Shown here piece after piece: positions 1 to 8,708 of a stretch of 64,000 bases of DNA (position 1 is its first letter; the number at the start of each line of letters is the position of its first letter). The notes under the pieces were generated by a model that did not search any database, was not told the origin of the DNA, and saw only the letters and a program-made list of their open reading frames with translations. The position numbers and the translations under genes were made by a program. Source of the stretch: Tomocerus qinae (lineage: Eukaryota; Arthropoda; Collembola; Entomobryomorpha; Tomoceridae); the NCBI GenBank assembly GCA_020055645.1, contig CM034546.1, positions 72,540,001 to 72,604,000 on the forward strand, in the 5' to 3' direction.

Positions 1-1764
1 ACTAGAATTTCTAGTTCCTATTTGGATTGCACTGTTTAAACTAAAGATGTGATCCTCACAACCCCTTCCCCTTCGGAATCCTGCTTGTGCTTCTGGAAGA
101 ATATTTGCTTTGTTGGCCCACCGAAGTAGACGCTCATTAAGGATTTGGGTAAACAATTTTAACATTGTGTTTAGTAGGGCAATGGGCCTATAGTTCTCTG
201 GATTCATTATTGGTCCTTTTTTGTGTATCATGATTGTTATTGATTCACCCCATTCTTCAGGCGGAAGTTCTTTTTCAAGTATGTCATTAAAGATTTCAGT
301 GAGCCAAATCCTACTTTCCTTGGGTGAATTTTTTAAGAATTCATTAGTTATCTGATCTGGTCCAGGGGCTTTGTTGGATCCGAGACGCTTAATCGCAGCT
401 TCCATTTCACTATTTGATATAGGAGATGTCAATATTTCATTCCCCGCGTCAGTAAATAATGTGTTATTTACGGTTTTGGGTGGCATTAATTTTCCGTAGA
501 AGGCCAGCCACTCTTGATTTGGAATGCTATTCTGTTGGATTTCTCTCCTCCTCAGTCTTTTAACAACTTTCCAGAATGGGTCCTTTGTAGAATTTAGGAT
601 TTCACATTGCTCATTCCAAAATTTTCTCGCTTTAGCTTTTCTGCAGTTTACATACTCCTTCTTACGACTGATGTAAAGTTTTCTCGACTCGTCATTCCAG
701 TTCATTTTTATAGCTTCAATTCTTGCCAATTTACAGCTGTTCAATTTCTGCCGGCACTCCGAGTCAAACCACAAAGCGTCAGGTATTTTCTTTCTCCAGC
801 TCCTCATTTTGGCAATTTCCGCTGACTTAAGGATTGCCTCCTTGAATGTGTGAAGATCGCAGGTGTTCTTTGCTGAAGACCTCATATTTACTTGGTAAAT
901 TGTAGAAAAATTGTTTTTCCATTTCAATTTGCTCTCTCCTCCGTTGTCATTATACTTAGTTATACCTAGATCTGCAGAAATAGGTAGATGACAAGACTCA
1001 TTAGTTTCCATAATTTTAAAATCCGTTAACATATTTAGAGCCCGATCATTTATAATCATATAATCAATAACGCTCTTGCCATTATTATTAATAAATGTAA
1101 AGTTACCTAATTGATCACTTGGAGTTTTGCCATTGGCTATTGTCAAATTATGCTCCTCTAGGCAATTTATCAGGAGCTGCCCATATTTATTACATACTTT
1201 ATCAGAGGAACACCTGTGAGCAAATTTTACATTAGCCATCTGATTAATATTATTATTAAATGTACCTATCCTAGCGTTGAAATCGCCACCAAACATACAA
1301 GGGTACAGTTTACAAACATTCGATTGACTCAATAAATGATTAAACTCAAGAATTTTCCTTTCGTAATTGTCATCAGCTTGGATGTAAACTGTACCCACAA
1401 TGTAGTTTTTTCGCGAAAATAAGCATTGTATTTCACAGATAATCCAGGAATTAGTGGTGCTTATTGTTCTAATAATTTTAACCTTAGCTTTATTAGTCAA
1501 CAGAATTATCCCTCCCTTAGCTCTACCTTTGATATTATACTTCACCGCTTTCTGGCATATCATTTCAAAATTACAAAGATAACTGGGTATTTTAGGAACA
1601 TTTTGTGACCATGTTTCGCATAGTCCTATAACACTAGCATTATTCAAAATATCTTTCTCACTTGGGGTTATGTAATATAATTTATCCATACCTTCTAAAT
1701 TCCAATTTACAAATTGTACATGGTGCTCATATACCAGGTTCGTCACGTTTTTGGGCCCGGCTCG
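1..1764 (-). CDS. LINE ORF2, endonuclease and start of reverse transcriptase (partial)
   Basis: Open for about 588 codons to the window edge, in the same frame as ORF1. The endonuclease has its N-W-N motif (FVNWNLEG), the catalytic Glu (IGLCETWSQN), GGDFNARIG, the Asp-containing VIDYMIINDRA and the terminal His in ESCHLPIS. Reverse transcriptase motifs follow: NKAPGPDQITNEFLK, NPENYRPIALLNTMLKLF, and AQAGFRRGRGCEDH near the edge. The first ATG in frame (1687-1689) lies after the catalytic Asn of the N-W-N motif, so starting there would lose an essential residue. The C-terminal palm (YxDD) and any RNase H are outside the window. Confidence 0.88.
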
Positions 1765-2424
1765 TCAGATCTTTCTTCCTGCTTTTGCCATGACACGTCC
1801 CCCTTCCCCAACAATGTAGCATCCTTCTCGTTTACCGTTTCGGATCACAGTTAGTTGCGAACCTCGAATTCTAGTAATGACGTCTTTGTCGGCATCACGA
1901 ATTTCTTTGGCCTTTTCCCTCAACTTGGCTTGGGTTTTTCTTTCCTCTCGGGTCAAATCGTCGTTGATGTATATACCTTTTTTCAGTTGTTTTTTCTTTC
2001 TCATAATTTGTTGTTTGTCCAATCCCCTCACCAGCTTCACTAAAATCGGGCGATGGCTGTCCAACTTTTTCGGTCCAATGCGATAGATATTGTCCACGAT
2101 CACATCAACAATTTTGAGTTCGATCACTATGCGGTTAAAAGTGTCGAGCAAGGAGTCCTGTGTTTCAGTAGCCTCTTCTTCGATTCCTTGGATGATTATA
2201 TTTTTTTCTTTTAAGGTCTGGTCAATTCGAACAATACTTTTCTCAGTTGAGTTAATTTGGCCTTTAATTCCTGCAACAGCTTCTTTTGCTTCATCTATCT
2301 TTTTCCCAAGGCGGTCTTCCATTTCTTCCAAAAGGGTTTTAATGTCACTCGAGTCAGTTGCACTTGAGTCTCGACTGTTGTCCAGAGACCCCCCTGTTTG
2401 TTTGACACGCTTATTTTTACCCAT
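1765..2424 (-). CDS. LINE ORF1, RNA-binding/coiled-coil protein
   Basis: 219 aa from an ATG at 2424. Residues about 25-80 form a charged heptad-like coiled coil (LLEEMEDRLGKKIDEAKEAV and following). Next comes a segment with the pattern of L1 ORF1p-like RNA-recognition folds (KEKNIIIQGIEEEATET, then NIYRIGPKKLDSHRPILVKL), and then a basic C-terminal part (LTREERKTQAKLREKAKEIR). This is the usual architecture of trimeric ORF1 proteins that coat LINE RNA. It ends in UGA at 1765-1767. The next ORF is in the same frame directly downstream, which suggests read-through or reinitiation. Confidence 0.85.
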   Translation of the reverse strand: MGKNKRVKQTGGSLDNSRDSSATDSSDIKTLLEEMEDRLGKKIDEAKEAVAGIKGQINSTEKSIVRIDQTLKEKNIIIQGIEEEATETQDSLLDTFNRIVIELKIVDVIVDNIYRIGPKKLDSHRPILVKLVRGLDKQQIMRKKKQLKKGIYINDDLTREERKTQAKLREKAKEIRDADKDVITRIRGSQLTVIRNGKREGCYIVGEGGRVMAKAGRKI

Positions 2425-2907
2425 GACTTGTTATTCAGTAACTTTTATTGAAAAAAATAAATAAATTTTTTAAGCAAAAAAGTAAAAGCAAAATATAATT
2501 ATATGATATCAAGATCATTATATTATCAATATAGTTAGTATTATTATGTTATGTATTATCTTATATACTTATTATCTTATATACTCGTGTCATTTTAATT
2601 ACCTACAAATTTAGTGAAATAAAATTAATATTAAAACTGATAAATATATTATTTATGATATTTAAATTAACAAAGTTTACACGATTTTTTGATCTTTTTT
2701 AACAGAGTCCAAATTTTCTACAGTATGCACGCAACTGCTACTGCATAATCCTTGACTATCCCTCTTAATTACTTTGATGGGTTTCCCTGCAGCAAAAGAC
2801 GTTGCGGAGAGACATACTAACAGCAGACAGCAATCTGCAATACTATTAATCTACTTGCTAACTAAAATATAACATTAATTTTCATATTTAATTTTGATTT
2901 TCGAAGA
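2425..2907. other. AT-rich intergenic stretch
   Basis: No coding pattern, repeat array or RNA gene seen. It may hold the LINE 5' UTR next to 2425, but no boundary or target duplication could be recognised. Confidence 0.5.
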
Positions 2908-3279
2908 TTAACTGGCATCTATTTCATTAATAATTAACTTATTGCCAGGTAAATACTCCCGGAAAACTTCAAAAAGTTTTTCGTAAACGTCTACGAATCT
3001 TGTGTGAATCTCCAGAGCAGACTCGTACACGGTCATCCGATCCTTGGTTAGCACAAAGAGCGAGGTATGTCCATAGCTATCATTGCCATCGTTCCAGGAA
3101 AAGTCAACAGGAACAAAAACGTGACCACGATTTCTGATTTTTGACACGATAATTTGAATAACTTTGTATTGCAACATATTGATATGACTGGTGATGAAAC
3201 CACTTGAGACAATGTAACGTCTTTTTAAAAATTTTAATGTGTCCAAATACTTGTTTATTGGTATAATGACACAGACCAA
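2908..3279 (-). CDS. hypothetical protein, weakly Ulp1/C48-protease-like
   Basis: A 123-aa ORF. The segment HVFVPVDFSWNDGNDS, then YGHTSLFVLTKDRMTVYESA, resembles the Ulp1/SENP pattern of a hydrophobic strand, a GHW-like His and a Y(D/E)S strand. The usual Asp is Glu here, and the downstream catalytic Cys block is not seen, so if related it is partial or inactive. It starts just below another short minus-strand ORF (3316-3537) and may be a later exon of the same gene. It could also be a remnant from a transposon that carries such a protease. I do not recognise it securely. Confidence 0.3.
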   Translation of the reverse strand: MVCVIIPINKYLDTLKFLKRRYIVSSGFITSHINMLQYKVIQIIVSKIRNRGHVFVPVDFSWNDGNDSYGHTSLFVLTKDRMTVYESALEIHTRFVDVYEKLFEVFREYLPGNKLIINEIDAS

Positions 3280-3315
3280 TACTTTTCCATATTAATTGTA
3301 CACAATTTAATTTAG

Positions 3316-3537
3316 TTAACTAGTTGTTAATTCAGATTTATCTCCACAAACTTCATCATGGCTCTTTGTACAGTTCAATAATGCTTTAAACAAATTTTTG
3401 CTCAGTTTAATATAATTAAATTCTGCATTATGTACCATTCTTTGAAACATTTTTATGCATTCGGTTGATAGTTCTTCGTCTTCAGTAGAGTCAATATTTG
3501 ACTCTAAATTCTTGGCTCGCGTTTTATGCAGCCGCAA
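3316..3537 (-). CDS. hypothetical small ORF upstream of the Ulp1-like ORF
   Basis: 73 aa, charged and acidic in the middle (DSTEDEELSTECIKMF), with no recognised domain. It lies 36 bp before the 2908-3279 ORF on the same strand. Composition is protein-like rather than random AT-rich translation, so it may be a 5' exon or the N-terminal half of the same decayed gene. Function unknown. Confidence 0.22.
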   Translation of the reverse strand: MRLHKTRAKNLESNIDSTEDEELSTECIKMFQRMVHNAEFNYIKLSKNLFKALLNCTKSHDEVCGDKSELTTS

Positions 3538-4440
3538 ACTTTTCCTGTTACTCGCACTTTTGACCTTTTAAAAATTTAGTTTCCGTGACTGCCAAATCGT
3601 CGATTTGGTTAATTTTACTATAATTTAGATCTTTTTACGTCTAGTCATTAAAATCTAATCAAAAAGTTCCAGATTTCAAGCCTTTTTAGTCTTTTTGAAT
3701 ATTAGTTTTTTTAATTCCAAAAATAGAAGTAGGTCAAGAAGGGATTTATACGAGAAAATAGGTTAAAAAAGGTTGAAACAGGTAGGTATTTTTCGATTTC
3801 AAATACCACAAATCGTTGGTAGTCTTGAGAAAGTCTTGGAGTGGTAGCCTTTTCAGGAAAAAAGTTTTTTTACTCAACCTTTTACCCTGCTTATTAGTCT
3901 GGGGCTGGACTCCGAAATTACCAGCCTGCTCCAATATACCCTCAATAAATACAGCAGAAATCGGCACACCAAAGTATGATAATATACCGAATAGATGTCT
4001 TTAGTACATACAGTACATTTTAAATTATAATGAATCGCAATTATTGTCAGTATTTTCAGTTTAATTAGTAAAAAAAACTTACAAATAAATCTGGATTAAC
4101 ATTTGAATGTCAACCAATGACGTCAGTACTACATGAAAAATTACGAACACCATAAAAGTAGTTACAAAGATTTTTAGGTATCCAACAGCATATATGATGT
4201 AAATTTGAACTAGACTGAAAAGAAGTAAGAGGGTTCACTAAAATGTCAAATGTTTAGATTTCATCTTTTATTAGCAAAATAAAACGAATGGTATATGATT
4301 AATAATACTTTTCAATAGCTGTGGCATTGGGATTTGATTATTATTAAACCGAAATATTATTATAATCTCCGTTTGGTTCATTACAACATTTGGTTATAAT
4401 AAAATTAAAATATTTTTGGAAAAACTTATGGTTGTCTGTT
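3538..4440. other. intergenic, nothing recognised
   Basis: AT-rich. Short ORFs on both strands around 3746-4004 overlap each other, lack any domain pattern and look like chance. Confidence 0.4.
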
Positions 4441-4650
4441 GTTGGGTAGTTAGGGTTCGCGTATCGGGTGGGTTGGTTTCGGGTGTTGGGTAATTAGGTA
4501 TCGGGTGGTAAGGTGATTTTTTCGGTCGGGTGTCGTGTGGGAAGGTATCGGGTGGGTTGCCGTCGGGTGTCTGGTGGGAAGTAGATTTTCGCGGTCGGGT
4601 TGGTAGGTATCGGGTGTCGGGTGGGATGCCGTCGGGTGTCCGGTAAATAG
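4441..4650 (+). repeat. degenerate G-rich tandem repeat (TCGGGTG-like)
   Basis: Many imperfect copies of a roughly 7-10 bp motif of the type TCGGGTG and TATCGGGTGG on the plus strand, in otherwise AT-rich DNA. The strand has strong G/C asymmetry and repeated GGG runs, so it could form G-quadruplexes. It gives a shadow Pro/Arg/Thr-rich ORF on the minus strand, which I do not call a gene. Confidence 0.6.
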
Positions 4651-4799
4651 GATGAGCCCACTACTCGCACATTAGCTTTCATTCAAATTCAAGCTAGATC
4701 ACTTCCAAGGAATTCTTCTGTGTTACTATGTGTCGTCTCACCTGTACAAATTTATTAGTTATAAGTTAGTTGCTAGTATAAATATTATTTTTTAATATA

Positions 4800-4942
4800 G
4801 TTAAAGATGAATTCTCGGTTGTCAACACAAAACTAGTCAAGAGATATCCAAAACTTTTGAATGTATTTAAAACTTTTAATTTTGATGTCACCGTTGACTA
4901 GTTTGTGTTAACGTTAGCATAACACGACAGGTCATCTTTAAC
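4800..4942. repeat. fold-back repeat, MITE-like
   Basis: Ends are inverted repeats: GTTAAAGATGA at the left and TCATCTTTAAC at the right. Inside them TGTCAACACAAAACTAGTCAA pairs with TTGACTAGTTTGTGTTAAC. The middle is AT-rich and non-coding. Size (about 143 bp) and hairpin form fit a small MITE; no clear target duplication. Confidence 0.5.
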
Positions 4943-5310
4943 TACGACAAATAGACTACATAAGTGACAAATGCCTTAATTTTATCTTTTATCAATCAAG
5001 CAGTTATGATTTTCATGCACTTCCTTCATTCTTATGTTACTATATGTGGAAAGTTAAGACTTTAAGTAGGTGTATTAGCCTCTATTATCAAGGCTCGATA
5101 TGTCTAGTGCTTCTTGCATAATATTATTTGATGTACAACACTTCCCACACGTGTTAGATATAAATTTGAAAGTCATTTTCATAGTCTTACCTAATCCACT
5201 GTAGTTGAAATGTTAAAAGGTATATATTTACCAGCTTCAATTTCATGGTTTGAAGTTGAACTATTTATGCAATTAAACATTTAGAAGATATATTTAGGGG
5301 AAATAAAAAA

Positions 5311-5443
5311 TTGGACAAAATTGGACTAAACTGGATCGAATTGGACTAAACTAAATTGGACTGAACTGGATTGAATTGGACTGAATTGGATTGAATTGGA
5401 CTGAATTGGATTGAATTGGACTGAATTAAACTAAATTGGACTG
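5311..5443 (+). repeat. tandem repeat of GGACTGAATT / GGATTGAATT
   Basis: About a dozen copies of a 10-bp unit alternating ATTGGACTGA and ATTGGATTGA (20-bp higher unit), decaying at both ends. Confidence 0.75.
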
Positions 5444-5722
5444 ATATTTTTGAGCAATTTTTTTGGTAAACTTATCTTCAATTGGTTTTCAACAAACGTC
5501 TATTGACTATTATAATGGTGACTAAGTTCAGTTTTTAAGTGATCAAAGTGATCGTGCATCTCATTTATTGTCTAAGCAAGCTCCAGATGCAGAATGCTAT
5601 GGGCTAATCTCGGCAGACTTCATGAAAATTGAAATTGATCAAATTTGCCTTAGTTCTGCAGATACAGTACATTATCATGACTAAAGTATAAAGATAAACT
5701 GGCGCATGCGTATTGAATAATT

Positions 5723-5875
5723 AATGTTTTTAATAATGTACCCCAAAACAGTTTACCCGATGTCCACCACACGCAACGTGCATTTGTCTGATGCCTTTCG
5801 AAGTTACCTGACAAAGGCACTTTGATTACAGTGGACTTCGGGTCAACTGCTTTGGGGTACATTATTAAAAACATT
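5723..5875. repeat. fold-back repeat, arms of about 45 bp
   Basis: The left arm (5723-5767, around AATAATGTACCCCAAA) is the imperfect reverse complement of the right arm (5831-5875, around TTTGGGGTACATTATT). The loop is about 63 bp. A candidate MITE near the 5' end of the Helitron that ends at 7910, perhaps inserted into it. Confidence 0.55.
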
Positions 5876-6304
5876 TGTATGTACGTATGTTTGTATGTGT
5901 CTATATGTATTTATGAGAATAAGGCAAGCCATAACGTTTCAAAACAGAATGGTCTTTTGCTTAACTTATGCATACACGCTTGCGCGTTTTAAAGGCAAAG
6001 TATGATAAAATTATTAAATTTAAATACACCGTTAAGTGACGTGGTAGTAGAAATTTCTTCCTTCAATTAAGTATACCGTTTGTTGTACTTATTAATTTTC
6101 ACTTGCATCTTGAAGTTTTGTTGTGCTATTGTGACAAGAAAGTTTTGGACTCATTGACTTTTGGGATTCTATATAAAATATGATAGAGTTTGTTGATACA
6201 TTTAACAATTATTTTATTTTATTATTCCAAGAACAGCTTTTTTGAAAGCTAACTAAACATTCTTCACATTATTACTACCATAAAACATTTATTTGACCGT
6301 TTTA

Positions 6305-6640
6305 ACGGCTCTTTGCCAAATAAGGCAGACTTGACCATTTGTTGGTCCATTGCCGATGAGGCAGACTTTACCATTTGTTGGCCCACTGTTAATACGGCAG
6401 ACTTGACCATTTTTTGGTTCATTGCCTATAAGACAGACTTCACCTTTTACGGGTCCATTGACCTTTTACTGGTCCATTGCCAATAAGGCAGACTTAACCT
6501 TTTACTGTGGTCCATTGCCCATATAGGGGACACTTGGCCATTAGCTTCTCTATTGACGAAAGCGCAGACTTGACAATCAGCTGATCCTTTGTGACTCAAG
6601 GCAGACTTGACCACTTCCTGGCCCTTTGTCGTTTGTTCAG
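6305..6640 (+). repeat. degenerate tandem repeat of about 39 bp inside the Helitron
   Basis: Successive imperfect copies of a unit built on GGCAGACTTGACCATTTGTT then GGTCCATTGCC, about eight copies. No coding sense. Confidence 0.65.
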
Positions 6641-6962
6641 AGTACCGTAGATCCTTAGCCAAGTGATCATGGTGGGCGACCGGAGTAAGTTTCCAATGTC
6701 CACATTTCAATTTAATTACAAAAGTTGGTTGAAGTAAGACAGTGGTTGTCCAAGTACCTATCACAATCACTCTTACTTCAACCCAAAAAGTTGATTCGGT
6801 CTTAGTAAGAAGTTTTAGAATTATTTTTGACTCTGTTTCATTTCAATGTTAATTCTCTACCTCTGGCCCACTAAAGTAGAAACCGTGATAAGGTCAATTG
6901 GAATTAATATAAAACATCTTTGCATCTGAATTACAGTCTACTTAAATCGGAATACGTTAAAA

Positions 6963-7680
6963 AATCTCCCGTACTAGAAAACCTCCCCTATTAAAAAATC
7001 TCCCCGTTAGACAATCTCCCTATTAGAAAATCTCCCCATTAAGCAATCTCCCTATTAGAAAATCTCCCCGTTAAACAATCTCCCTATTAGAAAATCTCCC
7101 CGTTAAACAATCTCCCTATTAGAAAATCTCCCCTATTAAAAAATCTCCCCGTTAGACAATCTCCCTATTAGAAAATCTCCCCGTTAAACAATCTCCCTAT
7201 TAGAAAATCTTCCCGTTAAACAATCTCCCTATTAGAAAATCTTCCCGTTAAACAATCTCCCTATTAGAAAATCTTCCCGTTAAACAATCTCCCTATTAGA
7301 AAATCTCCCCGTTAAACAATCTCCCTATTAGAAAATATCCCCTGTTAAAAAATCTCCCCGTTAGACAATCTCCCTATTAGAAAATCTCCCAGTTAAACCA
7401 TCTCCCTATTAGAAAATCTCCCCGTTAAACAATCTCCCTATTAGAAAATCTCCCCGTTAAACAATCTCCCTATTGGAAAATCTCCCCTATTAAAAAATCT
7501 CCCCGTTAGACAATCTCCCTATTAAAAAATCTCCCTATTAGAAAATCTCCCAGTTAAACCATCTCCCTATTAGAAAATCTCCCCGTTAGACAATCTCCCT
7601 ATTAGAAAATCTCCCCGTTAAACAATCTCCCTATTAGAAAATCTCCCCGTTAGACAATCTCCCTATTAGAAAATCTCCCG
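6963..7680 (+). repeat. 32-bp minisatellite made of two related 16-bp halves
   Basis: About 22 copies of a 32-bp unit whose halves are AATCTCCCCGTTAAAC and AATCTCCCTATTAGAA; the halves are themselves diverged duplicates. A few copies show CCCCTATTAAA variants, giving a mild higher-order pattern. It lies wholly inside the Helitron. Helitron-like elements are known to carry internal minisatellites. Confidence 0.85.
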
Positions 7681-7910
7681 GTATGAGAAATAAGGAGAAA
7701 CGGCAGAACGAAAATCGAAACTATAAAACTTAGTAATTTGAGACGTGGAGCGTGGAGGTGGATCGAACATGGGAATGATGAGACTATCAGATTCCAATAA
7801 TGTAATGAAAAACTGCACACTGTTTACCTGTACTTGAAGTAAACTGTTTGTCAATCCGGAATACACACTAGCTTTATTTCTAACAGGGCCTGGGCCCTGT
7901 GACCGCCTAG

Positions 7911-8631
7911 TAGTACATAATATGCAATTGATATTGTTGGAGAATAATACACATACAGTCCTGATATCTACATTATGCACAAACACATATAGATTGTATG
8001 CTTTGAACTATGGGTTTGGCTCAGCACCCTACTTAAGATATGATTGAAACATGTACTTATTGTGTTCCCCAGGTATACATGTTGATTCAACCCATTAGTC
8101 GCTAAGAGTTAATTAAAGTGCACGTTTATGTCTTTTTTATTCCGCATTCACTACATTAGTAGAAGAGGCATGGATAAACTTTACTCTATTCCACGGAACA
8201 AAAAAGGTCCTTTTATACAAAAAGATGAAAAGTACTACTTTTATTCAAGAAAGCTTTTTACTTTTCTTACCTTATTTACATGTACAGTGGAAGTATATGG
8301 GGCAAGCTGCTACATCAATAAAGGTAAAAGGGCTAAAAAGAACTGCTTTTTTAAAATCTTACTTTACTCCTACCTTTTTTATAAAAAAGGCAAAAAAGGT
8401 AAAATGACGACCGTTTGAGGCAGCTTACTGCAACACAGTGCATTGGAACGATCTTGGTAAGCAGAGCAGAACTCAAGGTTGTAATATTATGTATGTATGG
8501 ATTATGCGGATACTATAATAATAATACGTTTATATTAGAGATTTAGGGATCCTTCGTTGGGATGAAACTTAGTAGAAGAAAGGATGTGTCGTAATAATAG
8601 TATTTTTGTAAATCATTTAAGATGACAAAAG
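7911..8631. other. intergenic, downstream of oxygenase A
   Basis: No gene seen. The ORFs at 8128-8418 are lysine/aromatic-rich translations of AT-rich DNA with no domain. An AATAAA polyadenylation signal for gene A lies at 8632-8637 on the minus strand. Confidence 0.4.
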
Positions 8632-8708
8632 TTTATTATGATGTCTAATAATAATTGTCAAAATATTTTCAATATAGTAACATATTTCCCTGAAATTGAA
8701 ATTTTAAT

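Larger units (their letters stand above)
1..2424 (-). mobile_element. APE-type LINE, 5' part (runs off left edge)
   Basis: Non-LTR retrotransposon read on the minus strand: a coiled-coil ORF1, then an apurinic-like endonuclease and the first reverse transcriptase motifs, cut by the window edge. I found no interrupting stop or frame change in about 2.4 kb apart from the UGA between the two ORFs, so the copy looks young. The superfamily (CR1, Jockey, I or other) cannot be fixed without the rest of the reverse transcriptase. The exact 5' end beyond ORF1 is not visible; the DNA turns AT-rich above about 2430. Confidence 0.9.
5876..7910 (+). mobile_element. Helitron, 3' end certain, 5' end uncertain
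   Basis: The 3' terminus is a short hairpin (ACAGGGCC TG GGCCCTGT at 7883-7900), about 6 bp of spacer, then CTAG at 7907-7910 followed by host T, the standard Helitron end. Internal blocks match the elements at 17313-18817 and 26928-28299: GTGATCATGGTGGGCGACC at 6664, and CATACACGCTTGCGCG near 5971 matching the third copy in reverse. The TC start could be anywhere from about 5669 to 5900; the value given is a compromise. No Rep/helicase coding sequence, so non-autonomous. It carries the two repeat arrays listed next. Confidence 0.72.

Noticed and set aside
607-2464. Plus-strand ORFs opposite the LINE
   Set aside because: Shadows of ORF1 and ORF2, whose motifs are unambiguous on the minus strand.
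4441-4650. Telomere repeat
   Set aside because: The motif is degenerate TCGGGTG, not the arthropod TTAGG, and lies inside ordinary sequence.
6963-7680. Regular 16/32-bp repeats that look a little like a CRISPR array
   Set aside because: No unique spacers: the whole unit repeats. The setting is a eukaryotic Helitron.
8128-8418. 96-aa Lys/Phe-rich ORF
   Set aside because: AT-rich translation in overlapping frames, no domain, no splice or promoter signal.
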